Source of the DNA: SIG440 sp045645485 | GTDB taxonomy: Bacteria > Bacillota > Clostridia > Monoglobales > Monoglobaceae | Direction of reading: 5' to 3' | DNA length: 64,000 nucleotides | Assembly: GCA_045645485.1 (NCBI GenBank) | Contig: JAZRIX010000062.1 | Coordinates: 14,636 to 78,635 of the forward strand | Shown: positions 57,707-64,000 of the stretch, one piece after another | How positions within the stretch are numbered: the first letter of the stretch is position 1 | Layout of the letters: the number at the start of each line of letters is the position of its first letter | Position numbers and translations under genes: made by a program | The notes under the pieces: model-generated | Seen by the model: the letters and a program-made list of their open reading frames with translations, nothing else | What the model was told of the DNA's origin: nothing | Database searches by the model: none

Positions 57707-58441
57707 TCAGAGAAGTCTCTGACGCACAACCTCATACAGAATAACACCCGTTGCCACCGATGCATTAAGGGATTCCGCCTGACCCAGCATGGGAATTTTC
57801 ACAAGGAAATCACATTTCTCCCTCACAAGACGGCTCATACCTTCGCCCTCACTGCCGATAACAATTCCTGTCGCACCTTTCATATCACATTCATAAATGG
57901 GTATACTACCCTCTAAGGCAGTACCTACAATCCAAAGACCCATATCCTTGAGCTTGTCAATACAGCTTGCAACATTGGTGCACCGTGCCACCATTGTATG
58001 TTCTATTGCGCCTGCCGAAACCTTTGCAACGGTCGAGGTCAGACCTACGCTTCTGTTTTTTGGAATAATAACCCCGTGTGCTCCTGCCGCATTTGCTGTA
58101 CGGATAATGCTTCCAAGATTATGGGGGTCATTGAGCCCCTCCGCAATAATTACAAAAGGCTTTTCGCCCCGCTCCTTTGCCAGATTGATAATGTCCTCAA
58201 CCTCAACATAGGAATGCATTGCCGCAAATACAAGAACCCCCTGATGGTTTCCGCCTTCCGAAAGCTCATCAAGCTTTGTCTTGCTCACCGCAGAATATCT
58301 TATTCCTCTTTTCTTCGCAAGAGAAATAATCTGCCCCAACCGACTGTGACGTGCGCCTTCCTGAACAAAAAGCTTATCTATTTCCCGTCCTGAGCTGAGA
58401 GCCTCAAATACAGGATTCGTTCCGAAAATTCTGTCTTCCAT
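57707..58441 (-). CDS. rlmB: 23S rRNA (guanosine-2'-O)-methyltransferase RlmB (TrmH family)
   Basis: This 244-aa SPOUT methyltransferase (SpoU class) methylates G2251 in the peptidyl-transferase P-loop. An N-terminal substrate-binding domain (FGTNPVFEALSSGREIDKLF) is followed by the knot domain with EGLNDPHNLGSIIRTANAAG (about 107-126), IVIGSEGEGMSRLVREKCDF (about 192) and IPMLGQAESLNASVATGVIL (about 214-233). It is the first gene of the long minus run; the plus-strand asp23 operon diverges from it. Confidence 0.95.
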   Translation of the reverse strand: MEDRIFGTNPVFEALSSGREIDKLFVQEGARHSRLGQIISLAKKRGIRYSAVSKTKLDELSEGGNHQGVLVFAAMHSYVEVEDIINLAKERGEKPFVIIAEGLNDPHNLGSIIRTANAAGAHGVIIPKNRSVGLTSTVAKVSAGAIEHTMVARCTNVASCIDKLKDMGLWIVGTALEGSIPIYECDMKGATGIVIGSEGEGMSRLVREKCDFLVKIPMLGQAESLNASVATGVILYEVVRQRLL

Positions 58442-58595
58442 AATAATTTCTCCAATTTAAACCATTTAAATTTAAACATAGTCATACATTGTTTATTTTA
58501 GCATACAATCCCAAAAAACGCAACAAAAACTTTGCCGATAGCCAAAAAAACTGCATAATATAAGCTCTGCAAAATAATTAATATTTCCAAAACTC

Positions 58596-58624
58596 TTGAC
58601 CAAAATAAAAAAATGATGTAATAT
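58596..58624 (+). promoter_or_regulatory. Sigma-A promoter of the asp23-fakA operon
   Basis: TTGACC (58596-58601) and TAATAT (58619-58624) with a 17-base spacer, in the divergent interval after rlmB. Confidence 0.78.
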
Positions 58625-58630
58625 ATATAT

Positions 58631-58744
58631 TGAGGTTTTGTACTCAAACCTCTGATATGTTATGAAACAAACTCAAAAAGAGTGAAATAGCACATCGGGT
58701 AAAAAAACCGCTGTGCCAAATCCCAAATGATAGGAGGAAGATTT
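58631..58744 (+). promoter_or_regulatory. Structured leader of the asp23-fakA operon
   Basis: The ~110-nt leader has the perfect hairpin GAGGTTT/AAACCTC (about 58633-58653) and a second hairpin closed by GCACA/TGTGC with CGG/CCG inside (about 58690-58715). The AGGAGG site is at about 58732-58737. Known riboswitch classes were not recognised. Confidence 0.45.
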
Positions 58745-59104
58745 ATGAGTGCTGAAATCAAAAACGAACGAGGTACCATAAGCATCTCAAATTCTGTTAT
58801 AGCAAAATTGGCAGGTTCTGCCGCAACCCAGTGTTACGGTGTTGTGGGAATGTGTGCCAAAAACGGCAAAGACGGAATAGCAAGTCTCTTGAAGAGAGAA
58901 AATATGGACAAGGGTATTAAGGTAAAAACCGAGGATAACCGAATTGACATTTCACTGTACATCGTAGTGGAATACGGTCTCAATATCGGTACAATCGGAG
59001 AAACCATACGCAAAAACGTAAAGTATAACGTAGAAAAAATTACAGGTATGACCGTATCAACAGTAACGGTATATGTAGAAAGCGTGCGCATTGACCATGC
59101 ATAA
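58745..59104 (+). CDS. Asp23/Gls24-family protein
   Basis: This 119-aa alkaline-shock/envelope-stress family protein starts at ATG 58745 with AGGAGG seven bases upstream; the longer frame to 58727 covers the site. Family segments: GTISISNSVIAKLAGSAATQ (about 10), YGVVGMCAKNGKDGI, and the end VNVYVESV-like TVYVESVRIDHA. In firmicutes this gene (yloU) precedes the DAK2 gene (yloV/fakA), as here (17-base gap), which supports the call. Function is not defined. Confidence 0.93.
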   Translation: MSAEIKNERGTISISNSVIAKLAGSAATQCYGVVGMCAKNGKDGIASLLKRENMDKGIKVKTEDNRIDISLYIVVEYGLNIGTIGETIRKNVKYNVEKITGMTVSTVTVYVESVRIDHA

Positions 59105-59121
59105 TTGACGAGGTGCATTGA

Positions 59122-60768
59122 ATGAATTATATTGACGTATCACTGTTAAAACTAATGATAGAATCCGCTGCGGCAAACCTGAAAAACAACCGCCAGCTCA
59201 TTGATGACTTGAATATTTTCCCTGTTCCCGACGGTGACACAGGTACAAATATGAGTCTGACCTTCAGCGGTGCCGCGGGACAGACTCTGGCAGAAGACTA
59301 TACCTCATGCGGAAAGCTGGCAACAAAGCTTGCATCATCTGCTCTTCGCAATGCTAGAGGAAACTCAGGGGTTATTCTGTCTCAGATTATCAGAGGCTTT
59401 TCAAAGGCAATCGAAAGCAAAACAAACATCGGTGTTGCTGACCTGAAAAACGCTCTCGTAGGTGCAAAAAATACTGCATACCGTGCAGTTATGAAGCCAA
59501 CAGAGGGTACAATTCTCACCGTAATTCGCGAAATGTCCGAATACGCAGAGAAAAACTACTCATCCTTCACCGAGGCAGACGATTTTCTCCGTGCAATTTG
59601 CGAAGCCGGCGAAAAAAGTCTCCGCGGTACAACCAACCTTCTCCCAGCTTTGAAAAAAGCTGGAGTTGTTGACGCAGGCGGAAAGGGTCTCATCACAATC
59701 TTTGAAGGTTTTGTTTATGTTCTTGACAACGGCGAAGCCGTTCCCTCGGATGAACCCGTTATAACCGCAGCAACTCAGAAATACAAAGAGGATATTGATA
59801 TAAAATACCTCTACTGTACAGAGTTCATAATCACAAAAAGCTCTGTTCGGAATGTGGCGCAGTTCCGTTCACTTATCGGTGAAAAAGGTGACTGTATGCT
59901 GGTTATTGAAGATGATGATATAATCAAGGTGCACATTCACACAAATCATCCGGGTTATGTGCTTGAAGAAGCAATAAAGCTGGGCGAGCTCACAAATCTC
60001 AAAATCGAAAATATGAAGTTCCAGCACAACGACAAAAATACAAAGGATGCACCTTCTTCCGCAGAAGAATCCTCTGAAAAAGAAAAAGCTCCGTCTCCCG
60101 TTGTTCCGCAGAAGAAATACGGTTTTGCCGCAGTTTCTGCAGGCGAAGGTCTTTCAGAACTTTTCCGTTCACTCAACGTGGACGAGATAATCGAAGGCGG
60201 ACAGACAATGAACCCCAGTACACAGGACCTTCTCAACGCAGTTGAAAAGATTCCTGCGGAAACAGTATATATTCTTCCCAACAACAAGAACATAATCCTT
60301 GCAGCAGAGCAGGTTATTCCCCTTGCATCAAAAAAGGTAATTGTTCTTCCTACAGTAAACATTCCTCAGGGTATCTCCGCACTCACAGCCTTTGACGACT
60401 CAGCAGAACCCGAAGAAAACACCGATGCCATGATGGAAACTGCAGGATATGTGAGCTGCGGTCAGGTTACCTTTGCGGCACGCGACACGGTTCTTGACGG
60501 AATGGACATTCATCTTGGTGACTGTCTCGCCATATGCGGCAAGGATATAACGGCTGTAACCCCAACACCCGAAGAGGCTGCCATAAAGGTAATCGAAAGC
60601 CTTATAAATGATGAATCAGGTTTTATTACCCTTTATTACGGTGAAGAAACCTCCGAGGAAGATGCAAACGCTCTTGCAGAAAAGCTTGAAGCAACCTACG
60701 GAGATATGGACATCAACCTGATAAACGGCGGTCAGCCTGTATATTATTATATAATCTCGGTTGAATAA
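59122..60768 (+). CDS. DAK2-domain fatty acid kinase FakA-like protein (YloV)
   Basis: This 548-aa protein has the catalytic DAK2/DhaL domain with IFPVPDGDTGTNMSLTFSGA (about 34-53; Asp residues bind ADP-Mg) and GNSGVILSQIIRGF (about 82). A middle DAK1-like region and C-terminal half (LDGMDIHLGDCLAICGK) follow. FakA phosphorylates FakB-bound fatty acids to acyl phosphate for phospholipid synthesis; the DegV gene at 54781-55623 may be a partner. An insert of Ser/Glu residues (about 300-325, APSSAEESSEKEKAPS) marks an interdomain linker. It follows the Asp23 gene, as yloU-yloV, and precedes recG. Confidence 0.92.
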   Translation: MNYIDVSLLKLMIESAAANLKNNRQLIDDLNIFPVPDGDTGTNMSLTFSGAAGQTLAEDYTSCGKLATKLASSALRNARGNSGVILSQIIRGFSKAIESKTNIGVADLKNALVGAKNTAYRAVMKPTEGTILTVIREMSEYAEKNYSSFTEADDFLRAICEAGEKSLRGTTNLLPALKKAGVVDAGGKGLITIFEGFVYVLDNGEAVPSDEPVITAATQKYKEDIDIKYLYCTEFIITKSSVRNVAQFRSLIGEKGDCMLVIEDDDIIKVHIHTNHPGYVLEEAIKLGELTNLKIENMKFQHNDKNTKDAPSSAEESSEKEKAPSPVVPQKKYGFAAVSAGEGLSELFRSLNVDEIIEGGQTMNPSTQDLLNAVEKIPAETVYILPNNKNIILAAEQVIPLASKKVIVLPTVNIPQGISALTAFDDSAEPEENTDAMMETAGYVSCGQVTFAARDTVLDGMDIHLGDCLAICGKDITAVTPTPEEAAIKVIESLINDESGFITLYYGEETSEEDANALAEKLEATYGDMDINLINGGQPVYYYIISVE

Positions 60769-60831
60769 CCCAAATTATCAGACAGCAAAAGAATTCTTTG
60801 CATCAATTTTTCAGGTATTGGAGAATTCTGT

Positions 60832-62886
60832 ATGAAACCCGAAACACCCATACAATTCATAAAAGGAATAGGCGAAGCCCGTGCAAAGGCTTTCAAGAAG
60901 CTTGGAATAAACACCGTCCTTGATCTTCTGTTTCATTTTCCGCGAAGTCTGGAAGACAGAAGCGAAATCAAGACAATATCCGAGCTTATGGACGGCGAAA
61001 CCGTATGTGTCCGCGGCAGTCTTGCAGGAGAAATCAAGACATATCGCGGTCGCGGAAGAAAAACCGTTACTCAGGTGCGAATCTCGGACGGAACAAGCAT
61101 TATGCGTATAACATGGTTCAACGCCCCCTATATTTCCACCACTCTGAAAAACGCAGAAGAGTTCACTTTTTACGGAAAAGCATTATATAAAGGTAACTAT
61201 TTTGAGATGACCAACCCCGTAACGGAGGAAGTCAGCCAAAGTAACAAAAAAACAGGCAGAATTCTGCCTGTTTATCCTTCTACGGCAGGACTTTCTCAGG
61301 ATCGCATCCGCCAAGCCGCGGCCACAGCACTCCACGAGCTTGAAAAACCGCTGGAAGATATTCTCCCCGATTCTGTACGGAAGGAATACAAACTGAAGCC
61401 TCTTATGGAAGCATTGGTGAATCTTCATCTCCCCAACAGCTTTGAAGCTTTTGAGGAAGCAAGATACCGATTTGCCCTTGAAGAGCTTCTTGTTCTCCAG
61501 ATGGGTATACGTCTGTCGGGAAAAGAACGGAATAACTATTCCGCCATATCCATAAAAAACACAAAATGCATCAGGGATTTTGCAATTTCCCTTCCCTTTG
61601 AGCTGACCAATGCTCAAAAACAGGTAATAAACGAAATATGTTCGGATATCCAAAAGAATATCCCTATGAACCGACTTGTTCAGGGTGACGTGGGTTCAGG
61701 AAAAACCATTGTCGCGGCTGCTGCAATGTATGCCGCCGCAATGAACGGATATCAGGCTGTACTTATGGCTCCCACAGAAATACTTGCCATACAGCATTTC
61801 AAAAATCTCAGCAGTCTTTTTTCGGTTTTCGGCATAGAAACCGTACTTCTTTGCGGAAGTATGTCCGCCGCAGAAAAACGCAGTGCCAAACAAAAAATCA
61901 AGGACGGAACAGCTTTGATAGCCGTGGGAACACATGCCCTTATAACCGAAGATACGCTCTTCAAAAATGCCGCACTGGTAATCACCGATGAACAGCATCG
62001 TTTTGGTGTACGCCAGCGTCTCAGTCTCACAGAAAAAGGAATCGGTGCACATACTCTGGTTATGACTGCAACCCCCATTCCGAGAACACTTTCCCTGATT
62101 CTTTACGGAGACCTTGACATTTCTATTATTGACGAATTGCCCCCAGGCAGAAAGCCTATTGAAACCTACTGTATCGGTGAACGAAAAAGAAGGGATGCTT
62201 ATGCCTTTCTGAAAAAACATATAGCAGAAGGCAGACAGGCGTATATTGTCTGTCCCCTTGTTGAAGAGTCCGAGACACTAAGTGCAAAATCAGCCGTGGA
62301 ATACGCTGAAAATCTGAAAGCAAAGATTTTTCCCGAGCTTTCAATTGCCGTAATTCACGGAAAGCTGAAAAGTGCAGACCGTCAAAAAGTAATGGCAGAC
62401 TTTGTTGACAGAAAGATTGATATTCTGGTCTCAACAACGGTAATAGAAGTCGGTGTTGACGTTCCAAACGCAACAATTATGATGATAGAAAACGCTGAAC
62501 GTTTTGGTCTTTCCCAGCTTCATCAGCTTCGGGGCAGAATTGGCAGGGGAAGTTACGAGTCATACTGCATACTATTTTCACAGGGTGGCAAAATAGCCGA
62601 TGAACGTATGAAAATAATGTGCGAAACAAACGACGGCTTCAAAATTTCCGAAAAAGACCTTGAACTTCGCGGACCAGGTGAGTTTTTTGGAATTCGCCAG
62701 CACGGTCTGCCTGAATTAAAAATTGCAAACCTTTCGACGGATATGCGAGTCGTCCGTCTTGCGGGGCAAATAGCCGACGATTTGTTGACCCTTGACCCCA
62801 AGCTGGAATCCGACGAAAACCGCAATTTGCTTAATTGCGTAAAATCCCGTTTTCTGGAGGTTTCTGAAAACGGAGTCTTGAATTAA
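60832..62886 (+). CDS. recG: ATP-dependent DNA helicase RecG
   Basis: RecG unwinds branched DNA and rescues stalled forks. The 684-aa protein has the N-terminal OB wedge domain (about 1-160), Walker A LVQGDVGSGKTIVAAAA (about 283), DEQHRFGVRQRL (about 386), TATPIPRTL (about 405) and the C-terminal helicase domain with STTVIEVGVDVPNATIM (about 535) and QLHQLRGRIGRG (about 562). Length is normal. It is in the yloU-yloV-recG order seen in Bacillus. Confidence 0.97.
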   Translation: MKPETPIQFIKGIGEARAKAFKKLGINTVLDLLFHFPRSLEDRSEIKTISELMDGETVCVRGSLAGEIKTYRGRGRKTVTQVRISDGTSIMRITWFNAPYISTTLKNAEEFTFYGKALYKGNYFEMTNPVTEEVSQSNKKTGRILPVYPSTAGLSQDRIRQAAATALHELEKPLEDILPDSVRKEYKLKPLMEALVNLHLPNSFEAFEEARYRFALEELLVLQMGIRLSGKERNNYSAISIKNTKCIRDFAISLPFELTNAQKQVINEICSDIQKNIPMNRLVQGDVGSGKTIVAAAAMYAAAMNGYQAVLMAPTEILAIQHFKNLSSLFSVFGIETVLLCGSMSAAEKRSAKQKIKDGTALIAVGTHALITEDTLFKNAALVITDEQHRFGVRQRLSLTEKGIGAHTLVMTATPIPRTLSLILYGDLDISIIDELPPGRKPIETYCIGERKRRDAYAFLKKHIAEGRQAYIVCPLVEESETLSAKSAVEYAENLKAKIFPELSIAVIHGKLKSADRQKVMADFVDRKIDILVSTTVIEVGVDVPNATIMMIENAERFGLSQLHQLRGRIGRGSYESYCILFSQGGKIADERMKIMCETNDGFKISEKDLELRGPGEFFGIRQHGLPELKIANLSTDMRVVRLAGQIADDLLTLDPKLESDENRNLLNCVKSRFLEVSENGVLN

Positions 62887-62899
62887 TACTTCTTATACA

Positions 62900-62938
62900 A
62901 AAACATCCTTGCGGTCAAAACACAAGGATGTTTTTTGT
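62900..62938 (+). terminator. Intrinsic terminator after recG
   Basis: AAAACATCCTTG/CAAGGATGTTTT perfect 12-bp stem (62900-62911 with 62923-62934), then TTGTTTT. It ends the asp23-fakA-recG operon. Confidence 0.93.
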
Positions 62939-63001
62939 TTTCTGTCCGTATTATTGTACACTCCTTTTTGTATACTGAATACAAAGAAAGGGGTTTTCAG
63001 T

Positions 63002-63142
63002 ATGACAAACTTTTATGAAATAATTGCAAAAAACGGACACTTTGAGGTTTATAACGATAGAAATGAATTTGTTTTCAGCGGAGATACATATGCAGAATGC
63101 GAAAAGGATATTGAGGAGTTTTTTTCAGATACAAAGTTCTGA
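63002..63142 (+). CDS. Small 46-aa ORF of unknown function
   Basis: ATG 63002 has AAAGGGG upstream at good spacing. The 46 residues (MTNFYEIIAKNGHFEVYNDR..., with an acidic end CEKDIEEFF) look like a short beta-beta-alpha or helical protein, with no membrane segment. No family is recognised. It lies alone between the recG terminator and the tRNA. A long overlapping minus-strand frame has no ribosome site, so this plus ORF is preferred. Confidence 0.6.
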   Translation: MTNFYEIIAKNGHFEVYNDRNEFVFSGDTYAECEKDIEEFFSDTKF

Positions 63143-63301
63143 TTATCTTTGACATTGCTGTTGTGTTAAGTGAAGTTATATTGCAAATTAAGGTTCCTTG
63201 ACTTCGCCTTGCAGCTGTTCTCAAACAGTCCTCGGTTTCCTCTCCTGCAAGCTTTACTCCTATAAAACCTGTCAAATCTTTAAAATTTTTTATTTTACCC
63301 C

Positions 63302-63330
63302 TTTACAAAAACAAAATATTGTGTTATAAT
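63302..63330 (+). promoter_or_regulatory. Sigma-A promoter of the tRNA-Ala gene
   Basis: TTTACA (63302-63307) and TATAAT (63325-63330) with a 17-base spacer, 33 bases before the tRNA. Confidence 0.85.
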
Positions 63331-63363
63331 AATTTTTGTTGTGTGAACAACCCAATTAAATAC

Positions 63364-63439
63364 GGGGGTGTAGCTCAGTTGGGAGAGCACCTGCCTTGCA
63401 AGCAGGGGGTCAGGAGTTCGACTCTCCTCATCTCCACCA
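63364..63439 (+). tRNA. tRNA-Ala (anticodon UGC)
   Basis: The 76-nt cloverleaf has acceptor stem GGGGGTG/CATCTCC (two G-U pairs), D-arm GTAGCTCAGTTGGGAGAGCAC, anticodon stem CCTGC/GCAGG with loop CTTGCAA (anticodon TGC), T-arm GGAGTTCGACTCTCC and an encoded CCA end. The anticodon gives Ala. It is a lone tRNA gene with its own promoter and a following terminator. Confidence 0.97.
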
Positions 63440-63470
63440 AAAAGCGTACTGAAATTCAGTACGCTTTTTT
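63440..63470 (+). terminator. Intrinsic terminator after tRNA-Ala
   Basis: AAAAGCGTACTGAA/TTCAGTACGCTTTT perfect stem right after the tRNA CCA end, then TT and C. Confidence 0.93.
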
Positions 63471-63506
63471 CAATCAATCTTCATTTATGTCAATCGAGGG
63501 GATAAT

Positions 63507-64000
63507 ATGAATCAACTTACCAAATGCACCCTTTGCCCCCGAAACTGCGGCACAGACCGCACAAAAGCCACGGGTTTCTGCGGGGCAACCGACAAGCCAA
63601 AGCTTGCAAGAGCCGCACTTCACTACTGGGAAGAACCGTGTATCAGCGGCACAAAAGGTTCAGGCACTGTTTTTTTCAGCGGTTGCAATCTTGCCTGTCT
63701 GTACTGTCAGAATTACAGTATCAGCACCCGCCGCTTCGGCAAAGAAATTACGGTTGAACGCCTTGCAGAGATATTTCTTGAATTACAAGAGCTTGGAGCA
63801 CATAACATAAATCTTGTGACACCGACTCCATATCTTCCGCACATAACCAAAGCGATAGACATTGTTCGTGAGAAAATCCATATTCCATTTGTTGCAAATA
63901 CAGGTGGATACGAAAAAGCCGAAACCATCCAAGGTTTGAAAGGTTTTATTGATATCTTTCTCACAGATGTGAAGTATAAGGACTCTGTTTTGTCTGCAAA
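63507..64000 (+). CDS. Radical SAM protein, PflA-like (COG1313 type), partial
   Basis: The frame starts at ATG 63507 with GAGGGG upstream and runs off the window. The visible part (about 164 aa) opens MNQLTKCTLCPRNCGTDR. The Cys cluster CTLCPRNC...GFCG is followed by the radical SAM triad SGCNLACLYCQNYSIS (about 59-66). This type of protein resembles pyruvate formate-lyase activases and is found in many anaerobes. The glycyl-radical or other target is not known. No glycyl-radical enzyme is visible beside it. Confidence 0.88.
   Translation, partial: MNQLTKCTLCPRNCGTDRTKATGFCGATDKPKLARAALHYWEEPCISGTKGSGTVFFSGCNLACLYCQNYSISTRRFGKEITVERLAEIFLELQELGAHNINLVTPTPYLPHITKAIDIVREKIHIPFVANTGGYEKAETIQGLKGFIDIFLTDVKYKDSVLSA

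Noticed and set aside
63075..63275. Minus-strand frame of 66 codons starting near TTG 63275
   Set aside because: It overlaps the 46-aa gene and has no ribosome site. Its sequence may belong to a dispersed repeat, but I cannot show this.
63295..63477. Minus-strand frame over the tRNA-Ala gene
   Set aside because: It is the antisense of a tRNA and its promoter, a known source of spurious small ORFs.
1..64000. CRISPR arrays, IS elements and prophage genes
   Set aside because: No regular spaced direct repeats, transposase, integrase or phage structural genes were seen on either strand.

Overview
The window looks like a stretch of chromosome from a strictly anaerobic, low-GC, Gram-positive gut Clostridia bacterium, probably Oscillospirales / Ruminococcaceae-like. 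Supporting signs are a trimeric NADH-dependent [FeFe]-hydrogenase, a reverse rubrerythrin with a PerR/Fur regulator, FeoAB, firmicute-type housekeeping clusters (rny-ymdB, recA-recX-rimO-pgsA, acpP/rnc), AGGAGG ribosome sites and consensus sigma-A promoters. Species identity is an inference from gene content. No phage, IS element, CRISPR array or rRNA was seen. There is one tRNA and one clear pseudogene remnant.

Layout. 1-1553 (minus): two permeases of a carbohydrate ABC importer, the second cut by the window edge. 2129-7150 (minus): the hydrogenase operon hydC / HATPase / 2Fe-2S protein / hydB / hydA, with a perfect-consensus promoter (7415-7443) and a ~250-nt leader that folds into nested multi-hairpin modules. 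7510-10709 (minus): a putative H2/redox-sensing set (DRTGG protein, RsbW-like ATPase, HydS-like sensory [FeFe]-hydrogenase, second DRTGG protein, PHP phosphoesterase). 10740-20183 (minus): dinB, an extracellular peptide/nickel-type binding lipoprotein, pgeF, ymdB-like, rny, rqcP, mazG, a SpoVB/MurJ-like flippase and a small membrane protein. 20409-20663 (plus): a small DUF6514-type gene. 20715-20921: remnant of a GH20-like hexosaminidase gene. 20946-28428 (minus): radical SAM genes around luxS, then rnc, acpP, pgsA, rimO, recX and recA. 28665-32587: acyl-CoA synthetase with an E2-like acyltransferase, and a DUF3048 lipoprotein. 32767-36879: hexapeptide acetyltransferase, rubrerythrin/perR, a ZIP transporter, an acidic Cys-rich protein and efp. 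36996-39210: an unusual membrane/Rossmann/RyR-domain protein with a zinc-ribbon partner.

39601-43357 (plus): three strongly expressed-looking genes (class III aminotransferase, Gfo/Idh oxidoreductase, class II aldolase) with two sigma-A promoters, which suggest an unassigned sugar or polyol pathway. 43658-58441 (minus): dut, feoB (with a His-rich insert), feoA, a diacylglycerol glucosyltransferase-like gene, addA without addB, an RluA-type pseudouridine synthase, mnmG, DUF4364, degV, trmL, yifB/comM and rlmB. 58745-64000 (plus): asp23-family gene, fakA-like DAK2 gene, recG, a 46-aa ORF, tRNA-Ala(UGC) and the start of a PflA-like radical SAM gene.

The parts most worth a second look are the hydrogenase leader RNA and the sensory hydrogenase module behind it, the RyR-domain membrane protein, the aminotransferase/oxidoreductase/aldolase trio, and several structured intergenic elements of dispersed-repeat character.
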